A stretch of 64,000 nt of DNA from Agapetus fuscipes. Lineage: Eukaryota > Arthropoda > Insecta > Trichoptera > Glossosomatidae. Below, piece by piece: positions 1 through 12,100 of this stretch (positions within the stretch are counted from its first letter, which is position 1; the number at the start of each line of letters is the position of its first letter). The notes below the pieces were generated by a model, which searched no databases, was not told where the DNA came from, and saw only the letters and a list, made by a program, of their open reading frames with translations. Where the stretch lies: NCBI GenBank assembly GCA_951799405.1, contig OX637337.1:310001-374000 (forward strand), read 5' to 3'. The position numbers were made by a program, and so were the translations under genes.

Positions 1-48
1 AAATCAAATAAAAAAAACGAAACCAGTTTTAATTTGCTCCATCATAAT

Positions 49-318
49 CCTTGACTTATATGTTGGTATGAGGCTGACCACCCAAACTGTTAAAAAATGT
101 TGCACTTTGCCAATGTCACCCAACAAAAGAAGAGCCTGTATGAAGAAGGTTATGACTGGAGGAAATGAAAGAAGTATGTAAGGACAGAAAGAAATGGCGG
201 TTGATCTGTAATGTTGGCGGCTATCTATCTATAATCTAAGCTGCAAAGATAAATTAACATCTAAGGCTCATATTAAATGCATGCCCACAGACAGGCACAT
301 GTAGGTTCGCGCCTAGGG
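49..318. repeat. Element A fragments flanking an RTE-like LINE scrap
   Basis: Positions 49-122 match the 5' part of Element A on + (ccttgacttata, then ggctgaccaccca). Positions 123-223 are a short piece of the LINE ORF tail, encoding the KEV-KDRKKWRLICN-type end seen again at 47142 and 49802. Positions 228-318 are the 3' part of Element A on - (tataatctaagctgcaaag). This is a composite of at least two insertions. Confidence 0.7.
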
Positions 319-556
319 AATGCAATCTCGGTATACCGAGATCTTGAAATACCGAGATCTCGCATCAATCTTGAAAGACCAATCTCGCATCGAAAACAGT
401 GCGAGATCTCGCAAGATTTGCGAGATCAAGCGACAGCGCACCACATGTGCTATCAGCGCGCGAGTGACGACGCGGGTGGACGCAATTCTGTTAGTGTTGC
501 CTCTCTTGCTCCTACATCTACCCAATCTACTTTTGTGTTAATACAACTCGACAAAG
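319..556. other. Intron upstream of 53BP1 exon with GAGATCTCG cluster
   Basis: No coding homology is seen. Between about 325 and 430 the palindromic word GAGATCTCG and the half-word GCGAGATC recur in both orientations. This suggests the remnant of a small inverted-repeat element. The pyrimidine-rich stretch 497-535 could serve as part of a 3' splice region for the next exon. Confidence 0.4.
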
Positions 557-580
557 ATGACAACGTGCCACTCTCTGCAG

Positions 581-2586
581 TCTCTGCTAGAAACTTGCAG
601 CTTTAAACACAGCGGCGGCTCTTTTAATCAATCACTTCAGGAAGAGTTGGAAAATACCCTGAAATCTTGTAAACGCTCTACTCCAGTTCCTGATGATGAT
701 GTGAATGTTCAGGAAGACAGTGACCGGGACGAGTACTGCAAGTCATCCAGCACGGAGTGTGAGGACAGCAGCTTCTCGGACACGCCCTTCCTAAAGGAGC
801 GCCTGCGTGAGCAGCTGGTGCGCGGGGGCGGCACGGTGCACGCGCACTTCGAGGACATCCCGCCCAGCGTGTACAGCAGCTGCCGCCTCATCGCCCCGCG
901 CCCCTGCCTCACCGCCAAGTATATCCAGTGCCTGGCCGCCAACCTGCCCGGCCTGCAGCACACCTGGGTGGTGCAGAGCTGCTGCGCCAACCAGCCCCTG
1001 CCGCAGCACGCGCACACTCTGCCCGCCGGCTGGTCCACGCGCAGGAGGAGGTTCATCAACTGGGAGGTAATCAGCTCATCATACATACACACGCAGATTC
1101 TATCACTTCTATGCGACCTACATTCATGTTGGGGCTTTTTCATGGGTGATTTGGAAAAGTGAAGAGGTGAAAAACAATATTGAAATCTGGGAAACATAGT
1201 CCAGTTGATAGATAAGTTGGAATAGTGCTTTCGTTCAATGCCAGAGTGCTATGGTTTGATCTCTACCAAATTATTGTTATGATTTTACACGAGTTCTATT
1301 TGATTAAAACTGCGGTGATGTATTTTATACTATTTATTTCAGATTCGGTTCGGATACAGGGTCACTTTGCACATGCCGATATGACAGTCGGTTGATTTCT
1401 GAAGCTACAGAGAATTTGGTCCTTATTTTAAAGTAAGAATAAAGATCATTCTCGAAACATGGAAAATTGCTACTTGCTAGATTTTGCCAAAAACATGCTA
1501 CCTAACACTCGAGCAATTTCAAACAAATTATTAGACTTATAAGTCCCTAAAATCTATTTATTTCTAGGGAGACTTCACAGACTTTATTATTAACTCACAC
1601 AAACACAACACACAACTACATATTCGTAACAGTATCAAAAACGATTTCACATTCTGGTGCTTATTTCAAACCCAAAATCAAAATACCAACCCGGTTTACT
1701 CAACCTTCTCAGAAAATAAAACCTGCCCCCTCTGAAGCAGGGAAACCCCTTGGTTCAAGTAAAGTGGTTGGCATAAGACGTGTGAAAACAAGTAAGTTCC
1801 ACATTCAAATGGACAACATGGTAACCACTTGCACTATGTGTGCAGCTTACTTGCATTTTTTAAGGACTTCCCAGTCTTATTTTTACTATTTGAAGAATTG
1901 CTTTTTAACTATAGTTCCGAATGTGTGTCTGTGTGTTTTTACTTGTATTTGTTTGATGGTGTGAGCATTCGCTCCAAACTTCTAATTAAGAATATTCTAG
2001 CTTGGTATCGCGTGTTCCAGAATAACCCTTATACACCTATAAATGGAGATCGAGATGCTTTCAAGGGAGACTTGAAAGGGAGCTCGGAGCTGACGAGCAA
2101 TACAGTACAAAAGTTAACTGAGAAGGAACCAAATGTGAAGGGAATCTTAAAATAAATTGTGTGAAGTAAATCAACCAAAGTTTTTAAAAAATTGAACCCG
2201 TAAATCATAACACTATATTTTGAAATGACATAATTAGTATTGCATGTTATCTCCAGGTGAGTCCGGAGGAGCGGCACAACATGGCCCCGTTCCGGGACAA
2301 GCTGGTGGTGCTGTCGTGCGACAACGAGAGCTTCACCAAGTTCTGGGAGCGCGTGGTGTGCCTGGCGGGCGGGCGCACGCGCACTGTGGGCGACTGCTCG
2401 GCCGAGTTGCGCGGCGCCGTGGCCCTGCTCACGGACCACGACTGCCCGCACGACCTGCAGAACAAGGCCGCGGCCGAGGGCGTGCCCCTGGTAAGCACTG
2501 CCTGGGTGGTGCAGAGCCTCATCGAGGGCCGCCTGCAGGACCCACACGCCGAGCACACCTTCAGCTTCACCTACCAGCCCGACTAG
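581..2586 (+). CDS. TP53BP1: 53BP1 orthologue, C-terminal tandem BRCT exons (partial)
   Basis: 53BP1 is a nuclear DNA double-strand-break response scaffold; its C-terminal BRCT pair binds p53 and phospho-ligands. Two coding segments join in phase 0. The first runs from about 581 (after ctctctgcag; an in-frame ATG at 557 is an alternative left limit) to 1066, donor GAG|GTAATC. The second runs 2257-2586, acceptor ctccag. The first encodes an acidic linker and BRCT1, with LQHTWVVQSCCANQ and then LPAGW, which match the human 53BP1 pattern of HVWVHDSC and LPAGYS closely. The second encodes BRCT2 with STAWVVQSLIEG near the end and stops at TAG 2584-2586. The N-terminal bulk (Tudor region and so on) must lie left of the window. 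The unusually GC-rich exons contrast with AT-rich introns. The last 75 coding bases are repeated downstream (see 2512-2769). The family call is strong; the exact 5' edge of the first exon is uncertain. Confidence 0.87.
1067..2256 (+). other. Intron of 53BP1 gene
   Basis: This is 1.19 kb of AT-rich sequence between the two BRCT exons. Long open frames here are low-complexity and match nothing I recognise. No mobile element was identified. Confidence 0.6.
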
Positions 2587-2769
2587 AGCTCTGTCTCCTG
2601 CAGAGCCTCATCAAGGGACGCCTGCAGGACCCACACGCCGAGCACACCTTCAGCTTCACCTACCAGCCCGACTAGAGCTCTGTCTCCTGCAGAGCCTCAT
2701 CAAGGGACGCCTGCAGGACCCACACGCCGAGCACACCTTCAGCTTCACCTACCAGCCCGACTAGAGCTC
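2512..2769 (+). repeat. 89-bp tandem triplication of 53BP1 terminal coding end
   Basis: Copy 1 (2512-2600) is the true end of the coding exon. Copies 2 (2601-2689) and 3 (2690 to about 2769) repeat it with an 89-bp period, each keeping the stop TAG. Copies 2 and 3 share differences from copy 1 (atcaagggacgc instead of atcgagggccgc), so they arose from one another. Each later copy begins with a pyrimidine-rich tctcctgcag that looks like a splice acceptor. Confidence 0.9.
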
Positions 2770-2898
2770 CACCCAGCACCCGCTAGCATAGACATTGCCT
2801 GAACTCACCTCCAAGGTGTTCCTCAAAAAAGTTTAAAAAAACCGGATTGGCCACCCCTAGCGGAATGACGACAGAGTTACAGTTACAGGATCACTCCA

Positions 2899-3256
2899 TC
2901 TGATCTAATCTAAGTTGCAAAGATTACATTGGACATACACCCTGCAACTTTTGTCGTCCTTCCCTGAAACAGGGGTGACATTGTCAAAGTGAACCATTTT
3001 TACAGTATGGGTGGTCAGCAGCATACCAACCCATAAGTCAAGAAGTCTATAATCTAAGTTGTAAAGATATATTGACATTTAAGGCTCACATTTGATGCAT
3101 GCCCACTCGCAGGCACATGTAAGTTGGGGCTTATTCTTGCTGCATGTTTATATACAAAATACATCAAGCCTCACCTGAACATAAACTTTGCAACTCCTGC
3201 CACCTTTCCCTGAAACCGGGTGGTGTTGACAAAACTAAAACATTTTTTACAGTATG
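2899..3256 (-). repeat. Two Element A copies
   Basis: Positions 2899-3043 are an internally deleted reverse copy (ctaagttgcaaag, then ccctgaaacaggggtgac, ataagtcaaga). Positions 3049-3256 are a second, 5'-truncated reverse copy. The latter runs directly into the 28-bp minisatellite. Confidence 0.8.
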
Positions 3257-3327
3257 GCGAGAGAGGCACAGAATGTTTGATACTCGGGGTACTGCACAGC
3301 ATCACATGCACAAACTAAGATATCTGA

Positions 3328-3742
3328 ATGGCGAGTAGAGAGCATTGCTTACTGTATGGCGAGCAGAAAGCATTGCTTACTGTATGGCGAGCAGAGAGCA
3401 TTGCTTACTGTATGGCGAGCAGAGAGCATTGCTTACTGTATGGCGAGCAGAGAGCATTGCTTACTGTATGGCGAGCAGAGAGCATTGCTTACTGTATGGC
3501 GAGCAGAGAGCATTGCTTACTGTATTGCGAGCAGAGAGCATTGCTTACTTTATGGCGAGCAGAGAGCATTGCTTACTGTATGGCGAGCAGAGAGCATTGC
3601 TTACTGTATGGCGAGCAGAGAGCATTGCTTACTGTATGGCGAGCAGAGAGCATTGCTTACTGTATAGCGAGCAGAGAGCATTGCTTACTGTATGGCGAGC
3701 AGAGAGCATTGTTTACTGTATGGCGAGCAGAAAGCATTGCGT
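3328..3742. repeat. 28-bp minisatellite, about 15 copies
   Basis: The unit is built on tactgtatggcgagcagaga plus gcattgct, period 28, with only scattered single-base changes. It gives artefactual open frames in all three + frames. The unit resembles the end of the neighbouring Element A copy (acagtatggcgagagagg at about 3250), which probably seeded it. Confidence 0.9.
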
Positions 3743-4044
3743 AAATCTCACCTCAATTGCATAAACTGAAAATGTATGAAAAAAAAGATGAAAGGAAAAC
3801 GACTCCCACAGTGATTTAGTTTTAGATACTTATCTTTGTTTTGGTAGAAGCTTAATACTTGTATTTTATTTGCATGAAGTATTTTAGTTTATGTCAAATT
3901 GTATATAAATCAATAGATGTCTGTTTTACTTAAAATAAAATAAAATTATTCAACGCCAGTTATTTGCCAAATTTCAATGTAAAAATTGACCTGAAGCTCA
4001 GCAGGAGCATATTAAAAATATATTGGGGTGCCTACACCTACTCA

Positions 4045-4135
4045 CTGAAGTGCACATCTTCTCTATACTATAAAACCAAAAAACGTTTGTTGGTAACGCG
4101 ATAACATGGTGAAGGACTAAACGATTTTGGCTGTT
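4045..4135 (+). mobile_element. Possible Helitron 5' end fragment
   Basis: The stretch tctatactataaaacc, followed by gtttgttggtaacgcgataac, resembles the TCTATACTA-type 5' terminus common in lepidopteran Helitrons. The body is lost. The call rests on a short motif only. Confidence 0.35.
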
Positions 4136-4224
4136 GATGATGTAGAATGTATGTTGATGATGTAGAATCCATCTCTCCGGGCTTGTAGACCATGTTCATA
4201 ATTGTAGGCTGCTTTATTATTTTT

Positions 4225-4300
4225 TCTTTTTGGAAGCCTGCCACGTTTCGTCAGTGACATACAACTGACTTCGGGCATACGACTGATTTTGGCTGTCTTT
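4225..4300 (-). mobile_element. Decayed Penelope-like fragment with hammerhead-like core
   Basis: On the - strand a GTCAGT/ACTGAC stem is followed by GAAACGTGG, the downstream part of a hammerhead core. The upstream CUGANGA box is degraded. Compare the better copies at 9112, 22664, 55272 and 63628. Confidence 0.35.
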
Positions 4301-4649
4301 CGTTTCAGAATAAAGTACGTAATCTGGGAAAGGTTTTAGCTTACAAAAAAGTTGGTAAAATAACGCAGAACATGTTTAAATTTGTGAAATGCTGAACGTC
4401 GTTTTTATATGGGAATTGATCATTTCCAACTTCATCTATTTCACAGATTTTTGTTCCATATTCAAATTTCATTAAAATGTGTTCGGTTTGAAATATTATA
4501 GTACGCTAAAGAAATCAAATTAATAAAATAAACTGGTAGGTACAAAATTTGAAAATGGAATAAAATATATTATTTATCAACAGCCTTTACCAAACAGAAC
4601 TCTTTTTTAAAAATTGGAATTTAGCTTTTCAACTGTCAAAGTCATAAAA

Positions 4650-4915
4650 ACCGTTCATGGTTAAATAAATAAGTCTTTAATCTCTGTTACAAATATATGC
4701 ACACATTTAAGGTTTATTTTGGGTGCCCAAAAGGAAACACATGTTAGTTTGCGCATACACATAATGCATGTATATTTTCAAAATAAGACCCAAACGCAAT
4801 TCCCAAATGTCAGATTAACATAAAAACTGTGCAACTTAGTGAAACTATTTGTACATATATGCATTGGCAAAGTAAATCATTTTCGTCAGCCCCAAACCAA
4901 CGTATAAGTCAAGGA
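4650..4915 (-). repeat. Degenerate Element A copy
   Basis: This is a weak reverse-orientation match that ends in ccaacgtataagtcaaggaa, the diagnostic 5' end of Element A. The internal sequence is strongly diverged, so this is an old copy. Confidence 0.6.
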
Positions 4916-5119
4916 ACATACACAATAAATTACATTTTTTAAATCAATAAACAAAAATATATATGGACATCCAAAACTACCCAAAACATCCAAATCTACC
5001 CTAAATTATCTTATTGATTTTACTTCTTCTAATATCAATCAATATGTATACACTACACATCAACGGTTGAAAATAGCTTTATTTAAATACCATCATTTAA
5101 AATCTATAAATGATAATTT

Positions 5120-5665
5120 AATAAAATAAAAGCACGGTCCCCAAAATTAGTGCGTGTCTGACGTGACGGCTGGACTAAGTCAACCACCCCACACTCCGCA
5201 GATCTAAGAGTTTGGCGTCTCAAATCTATCTCAACAGGTGAGACCATGTCAGACAAGTATGTAGGAGCCGTACCATTGACAGCTTTGTAAACCATCAGAC
5301 AAACACGGTAGACCACCCTCTCCGGAAAACGAAGCCAATGCAGTTTTTTCAACAATGGAGTAATATGATTAAATTTGGACATCCCGAATAAGAGTCTTGC
5401 TGCAGAGTTCAGCACAGATTGAAGCCGGCTGAACTGTTTTTTCGGCTGACCTATATACAGCGTTGAGCAATAGTCAACCCGAGACATCACAAAAGCGTTA
5501 ACCAGGGTCCTGACCGCCCCTGACGGTAAACATCTCCTGATTGCCTTTATCTGGCGAAGTTAAAAAAACCAGGAGGATACCGTATTATTCAACTGCTCTC
5601 CCATTGTGAGGTTCTGATCCAGTGAAGAACTCCACTCCTAGAAGTCTCACTGAATCTGACAATTT
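5120..5665 (-). mobile_element. CR1-like LINE fragment (reverse transcriptase C-terminus)
   Basis: On the - strand the peptide includes MSRVDYCSTLY, AARLLFGMSKF and LKKLHWLRFPERVVYRVC. These match the region after the RT palm in CR1/jockey-type LINEs and are near-identical to the copy at 45693-46325. The fragment lacks its 3' end (it breaks within TNFGDRAF) and contains a stop and a frame change near 5560, so it is dead. Confidence 0.85.
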
Positions 5666-5815
5666 TTCACAAAACGGCGCTATATTAAATCATCATCATT
5701 TTTTTTTTCTTCTTTACCTGTAAGTATGTTTTACTTATAAATAATGTATCTAAATATGTAAAAGGCACCCAGTGCAGTGTATTTTGATAAAATAAAATCA
5801 TCATCATAGGACAGA
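5666..5815 (+). mobile_element. CR1-like LINE 3' tail
   Basis: The run cacaaaacggcgctatatta followed by (ATC)n resembles the 3' UTR ends seen at 22500, 46350 and 61990. It abuts the oppositely oriented RT fragment, which suggests two adjacent insertions. Confidence 0.45.
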
Positions 5816-5965
5816 GCTTCATAATTTTGATACAATATTATGTACTGAAGTTTGAAAAGACACTAAAGTGCACTGGGTTTCCATTTCACATTTAGCATTT
5901 CTGTCAACTGCATGGGCCAGAGTGCGGTGAAGTAGATAAAAATCCTAATGGTAGAGAATGCATCT

Positions 5966-6059
5966 TTTATTTACTATTGTTAACATCACATAGCCAAGAA
6001 ACATTAATTGAAATCATAATAATTAATGGTAGGAAATATTGTTTAGAATGTTATTTATT
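5966..6059 (-). promoter_or_regulatory. Candidate STX18 polyadenylation signals
   Basis: AATAAA on - occurs at 6059-6054 and 5971-5966, that is 66-160 bp after the STX18 stop codon. Either could end the transcript. Confidence 0.45.
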
Positions 6060-6124
6060 TGTTACACAAAGCAGCAATAGTTCAATGCATGACAACACAT
6101 GTGTGGGAAGTTGGGGTGGTGGCG

Positions 6125-9100
6125 TCAGTCGTTGTACCAGTCCAGGAAGAGCAGCGAGGCGGACATCACGAGCAGGAAGAAGAGCAGCCAGGTGCGCAGG
6201 CCGGCGTTGCGCTGTATGGCTTGCTTGAGCTGCTGGTTGGCGTCGCGCACATTCTCCGTGGCTGACAGCACCGTGCCCGCTATGCGGTCTATGTCTCCCT
6301 CTTGCTGGAGGACCTGCATAACATATCATTTCATAATATTAGGATGATTCATCTGGTGAGCACTGTTTGTCTGTGACTTCAAGTGTCTTATATAGATGTA
6401 TATTGTATGGAAAGCACGTTATGAGAAATGAGAAATATCCACTCCCACATCTCATACAGGGATGAGTTGAGAGAAGCCAGAGAAGAGTGCCAGGGCGAAG
6501 GAGATCATCTTGGCTTGAGAACCTCAGACAGTGGTTTGACAGAGGAAGGAGATCATCTTGGCTTGAGAACCTCAGACAGTGGTTTGACAGAGAAAGGAGA
6601 TCATCTTGGCTTGAGAACCTCAGACAGTGGTTTGACAGAGGAAGGAGATCATCTTGGCTTGAGAACCTCAGACAGTGGTTTGACAGAGGAAGGAGATCAT
6701 CTTGGCTTGAGAACCTCAGACAGTGGTTTGACAGAGGAAGGAGATCATCTTGGCTTGAGAACCTCAGACAGTGGTTTGACAGAGGAAGGAGATCATCTTG
6801 GCTTGAGAACCTCAGACAGTGGTTTGACAGAGGAAGGAGATCATCTTGGCTTGAGAACCTCAGACAGTGGTTTGACAGAGGAAGGAGATCATCTTGGCTT
6901 GAGAACCTCAGACAGTGGTTTGACAGAGGAACAAGATCCTTCTTTCGTGCAGCAATATCTTCATAAAGACCTGTCACAGAAGAATGGGCCTTTTTTAAAG
7001 GTTCACTTCGCCAATGTCACCCCTGCTTCAGGGAAGGTCGGCAAGAGTTGCAGGGCTTATGTTCATTTGAGATTGGGTTTTTTTATATTGTAGGTCCCCA
7101 TGCGGCATGTGTAAGTGCGAAATTATGCATGTCTGCTTGTGGGAATGCATTTAATAATTAATATGAATCTCAAATGATACATATCTTTGCAGCTTAGATT
7201 TAGATCTTAGGGGAAAAGCCGAAGGCAAATATTAGGTCGTAGTGCAGTTCTTAGACAAGCTTTCTTTTAACCTTACTGGATAGTCTTCCTGCTTTATATG
7301 GTGGGCACATTTGTTTTGTGGCAATCCCCTGCAAAAGCAACAGGAATAATTTTCCTGTGTCCAAAAAGCTCGGATAAAACAAACATCTTAGCTGTGTTCC
7401 AGTAGATTCCTCCCTGCTCAATTGTTTGAATGGTTCATTTAATCAGACACTAAGTACTAAAATGTTCAATTTTATTATACATATAGTTTGGTTCTAACTG
7501 CCAAGGAAAAATATGGCCGCAGTCCCTAAAAAATGTTTTTACATGTTAAGAACTGTTTCAAACACTGAAGGTGGCAACGCAACTAACCTACACAGATAAT
7601 GTAACCTCTTGTAGCGTTCTCGCCGAAGAGTGGAATCTATTTATTTTTTACAGTTAAGGGGGCCGGCTTTATGCCAACCACAAGTTGAAACGGGATTTTG
7701 GAAATTTAAAAAGCAAGTTAATATGTACCTTGCACGGTAAATGACGCTTTGTACCAAAATATATGTGGACGTAGGGGGAGCTGCATAACAAAAATACTCT
7801 GTTGGTTTTTATGAAAGATCTGATATTTTTTTCTCACATAAGTAACTACTTTTTCTCAGTTTGGCTACCATACTACGTCTTTTCTCAGTTTGGCTACCAT
7901 ACTACGTCTTTTCTCAGTTTGGCTACCATACTACGTCTTTTCTCAGTTTGGCTACCATACTACGTCTTTTCTCAGTTTGGCTACCATACTACGTCTTTTT
8001 TAAATAAATTATTCAATAATTGCCCTAAGATAATATGTACCTGTAGAATTATTTACAGACAAAATAATAATTATTGTTTATAAAGTTTTAAACTTTCACT
8101 AACACTTTCATGGTCGGTAATATACTGAGTTGTTTTTGTGGTTTTTCGGATTAGACCATGGTCTACACATCTTGTAGACAATGGTCGAACCTGAAAAACC
8201 ACAACAACAATTAATTATTGTTTATATTCAGTCATTACACAGTGATACTATATAAGAGAAGAGAAGAAAGTGATGAATGCTGAAGAGATATCCAGCTGGA
8301 AAAAAGAAGGTGCATCTGCGGAGGTACAGGACACCCCTAGTGGAACTACAGTTCCAGTTCCAGCTCTCCTTAGTGATTTACCTTCTCCGTGAAGGCCTCC
8401 TGCAGGTCAGCGATGCGCAGCACCTTGGACTCTATCTGCCGCACTTCCTCGGACAGGCTGTTGAGCTCCTCATACAGGAGCAAGTTCTCTGACTCAAACA
8501 CCTGCAGCTCCTCAGGGGACAGCTGCTTGTCCGGGGGCGCCGCCATATCCTGCTCCACCGCCAGGGCGGAGCGGCTGAGGGCGGGGGTGGGGGCAGCAGG
8601 GCTTCTCCTGGGAGAGGCGGCAGCGGGCTCTAGGCGGGATAGCTGCCGCAGCTCCAGGGCGCGCTTCACACGAGCAGCTTTCTGCTCAGCGTGAAGTCCA
8701 CACACAGCCTGGTACACAATGAAAAGAATGCACCTTTAAAATTCATTTAATGCAGGAACTTTAAAAAAATACATCTTCTGCAATTAATCTTATTTGTGTT
8801 TTTCAATACATGTTTAATGTTTTCTTTGACGTTCCGAGTCAGACGCTAGTGCTATAAAAATAAATTGTACAGTGGACTGCACATGACTATAGCATTAAAT
8901 ACGGTCATGTTCAGGTCATACCAATTTTCATAAAAAAATATTTAGTTTGTAATATTAATAGGGATGGGCCGAACCTCGTTTTACATGCGGTTTAACCGAA
9001 TTTCGGCAGCTTGAACCAAACTTCGGTATTCGGCCGAATTTCTGAAAGAAAAAATGATCTTGATGAGAACTGTGATGACACAGTTCTCATCAAGATCATC

Positions 9101-12100
9101 ATCATCATCATACTTCACGCTGAAGAAGCCCATCGTAGAAATGGGCGAAACGTCCGGAAGCTCCAGCTCCCACAGACCACGGCAACAGATCCCGGAAAGC
9201 ATCACTCCTTTAAATTATTTGTTTCTCTTGTATGGCAACCCCCAAAACAAATAATATTAAGAGGCAATGGTTATTATTGTTACATAGCACTATTGTAGGC
9301 ACGATTACACAAAAAAATTAAAGAAAAACGTAGGAGCCATTTCTGAGTAAATCTCTTTGAAATTTTCAGCTGTTCAATCTGTGATTATCGGGAATGTTTT
9401 TTAATTTCCTATGGGTGACGTCACATAGCCAAGGGATATTTTTAATGTTGGGAGTCCATGAATAGTGACCTTGAGGTATCCCTCAAGCAGGCGCATGACA
9501 GCCTCTGAGAAGTCTGTGGGCAGGCTGGTAGCAGGTGCGTCCTTCTTGAGAGAGCGCAGAGCGCGCGCACACGAGCTGGCGATGCTGCTGAAGCCCGCAT
9601 CCAGCTGCTGCCTCTCTGCATCTGTCAGCCGCTGCTCCCCCGCCCCCCCCATGCCCAGGTCCAAGTACGCTGCTCTGTTGGTGATAAGGAAGTCCCGCAA
9701 TCTGGTCACCTGAACATACAGGATAACATAAGAGACTAATGCCCAATTTCACTTTTTTGCCTAAATCTGCCGTTTTTGTTTCTTACATTTTATGGTTTTA
9801 GCAAAAGAGTGACAGTAATGAAAAAAATCAAGCATGTTTATTATTTTTTTATCTTAATTATAAAGTTTGAACAAAATATAAAATTTAAGAATTGCCACCA
9901 CAAAAAAATATTTAAAAAAAACAGGTTTTTTTCAACTTTTGTAGCTACTTTCTTGTGTGTGCTATGTTTTAGAAATATTTTTTTTCTTTTTATTTATAGA
10001 ACTAAACATTGTATAGTGTAGCATCAGAACATATTTTGTATAATGTCGTTTTTATAATTACCATTCAAAAATTAAAAGACACAGGGATTATCCCGCATTG
10101 TAAACGGTTGTACATACTGTTATAGATACATCAATAGTGTATGCAAATCTTGATTTAATATCAATATTTCTATATTCTCATTTGCCCACCCTATGATCTG
10201 TCATTCATCGGGATTATCATGCACCGTAAATGGTTATAGATTTTATCAGAATAAGTTAATCGACACTGTTAGAAAATATCGATTTGATATAGGAAGGCAC
10301 ATCGATATATGAATGCCATTAAAAATATATCGGAAATCTGATAGATTGGTATGAAACTGAACCCCATGCTGTATACACCAAGTTCACTTTTGCCAATGCC
10401 ACAATGGCGTAGGGCGGTTCGTGTGAGGTTTGTTTTTTGTGCACATGCAGCAAGTGTAAACACGATCGTGCTTGCTTGTAGGACTGCATGTAATATGAAT
10501 CTTAAATGTACAATACCTTTGCAACTTTCGTTGAATCATATGTTGGCATGAGGCTGACCACCCTGTAAACAATGATTCACTTTGCGAATTTCACCCCTGT
10601 GTCAGGGAAGGTCGCCAAGAGTTGCAGGTCTTATGTTCATTAAAGATTGGGTTTCTATGTTGTTAGTCCACATCTAGCATTTGCAGGCGTGAACTTATAG
10701 GAACGGGTCTGCTTGTGGGAATGCATTTAATATGAATCTCAATTTAATATATCTTTGCAACTTAAATTATATAGACCTAAACTAAATAATTTCCTTGACT
10801 TATAGGTTAGTATGCGGCTGACCACCCATACTGTAAAAAATGGTTCACTTTGCAAATTTCACCTATTTTTGAGGGAAGTTCGGCAAGAGTTGCAGGGCGA
10901 ATGTTAATTTGATATAAGGTTATTATGTTCTAAGTCATCATGGGGCATGTGTAAACGCGAACTTATACCTGTCTACTTGTGGGAATGCATTTGATATGAA
11001 TGTCAAATGTAATGTATTGTGCAACATAGATAATAGATTATATAGGTATTAGGTAGTATATCTCTCAAAAAGCTTGTACGTATTTGAAAATATTTGATGA
11101 GAAAAAATAATTACTGACTACTATTGTTGAAAAATTATATGCAAAATCTTCTTCTGCCATGATCTGTATTTCTAAAAACTGGTTTGCGTCCCCGCTCGAA
11201 TTTATAAATATTTATTAGAGAACGCAAAATAGATCGATGAATTGCATTCCTTTCAAATTTATTAAAAAAAAGGGACAAAGAAAAAAAAAAAAAAAAAAAA
11301 AAACAAAAACAAACATTTCATCTCCAGGCCCGAACCCGGGTCCTTCTGCATCAAAGACGCGGACGTTACCGCTAGCCCACGACGCCCTTGCGGGGTAGTG
11401 AGAAAATTGTTGTACATATTCAGAACGTTTTTCCAGGCATATTTATTATCGTTTACTGTTTTTTCGCAAACTACATAATGCTTACATCGACAGTGTTTAA
11501 AAATATTGATTTAAAATAGAGATATCGATCCATTAATGCAATCAAAAATATATCGGAAATCGGAAATACTATGTTTTTTTAGTGCACATACAGCATGTGT
11601 AAGCGCGACAGTACACGTGTCTGCTTGTGGGAATGCGTGTAATAAGAATCCTGAATGTACTATATCTGTTTGGGCGAACTGTTAGGTAGGTTTGTTATGG
11701 GTAGCTGGCCATAAAATCCTTGTCCTTGTGCCTATAATCTGACCTATCCGATTTGCCCAATCACCTGTCTCCAGCCAGTACTTCTACATACGCGGCCTTG
11801 GATAGACGTGTTCATCGCAGTGTACACCGCGCGCGAACGAAGGAGAAACCACACACAAAAACGCGACCAGTGCTCCGCGAAAGAGGCATCCATTGGAGAT
11901 AAGGTGAGTCCAGACCATTTGATTCCGTGATTCCTTCCCCCTTGCTCCATTGGTTGGCTGCCTAGACAGATTTGTTGGGCAGTTCGTCCGATCGCGATAA
12001 TCGAGAACCAGTTTGCGATCTCAAATCCTCCCCCTCGCATCCCCTTATGATAACGTCAAACTTGGCGTTGTCATAATTTTGGTCCTTACAGAACCGGATC

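Noticed and set aside
3328..3764. Three overlapping 100- to 139-aa frames rich in WRAES or CLLYGEQ
   Set aside because: They are translations of a 28-bp minisatellite in three frames, not a protein.
6339..7093. Frames of 159-221 aa on both strands with 16-residue repeats
   Set aside because: They arise from the 48-bp minisatellite in an STX18 intron; both strands are open because the period is a multiple of three.
11744..12040. 98-aa frame on - repeated at 17853-18149
   Set aside because: It lies wholly inside the two identical BEL LTRs and has no homology; chance frame.
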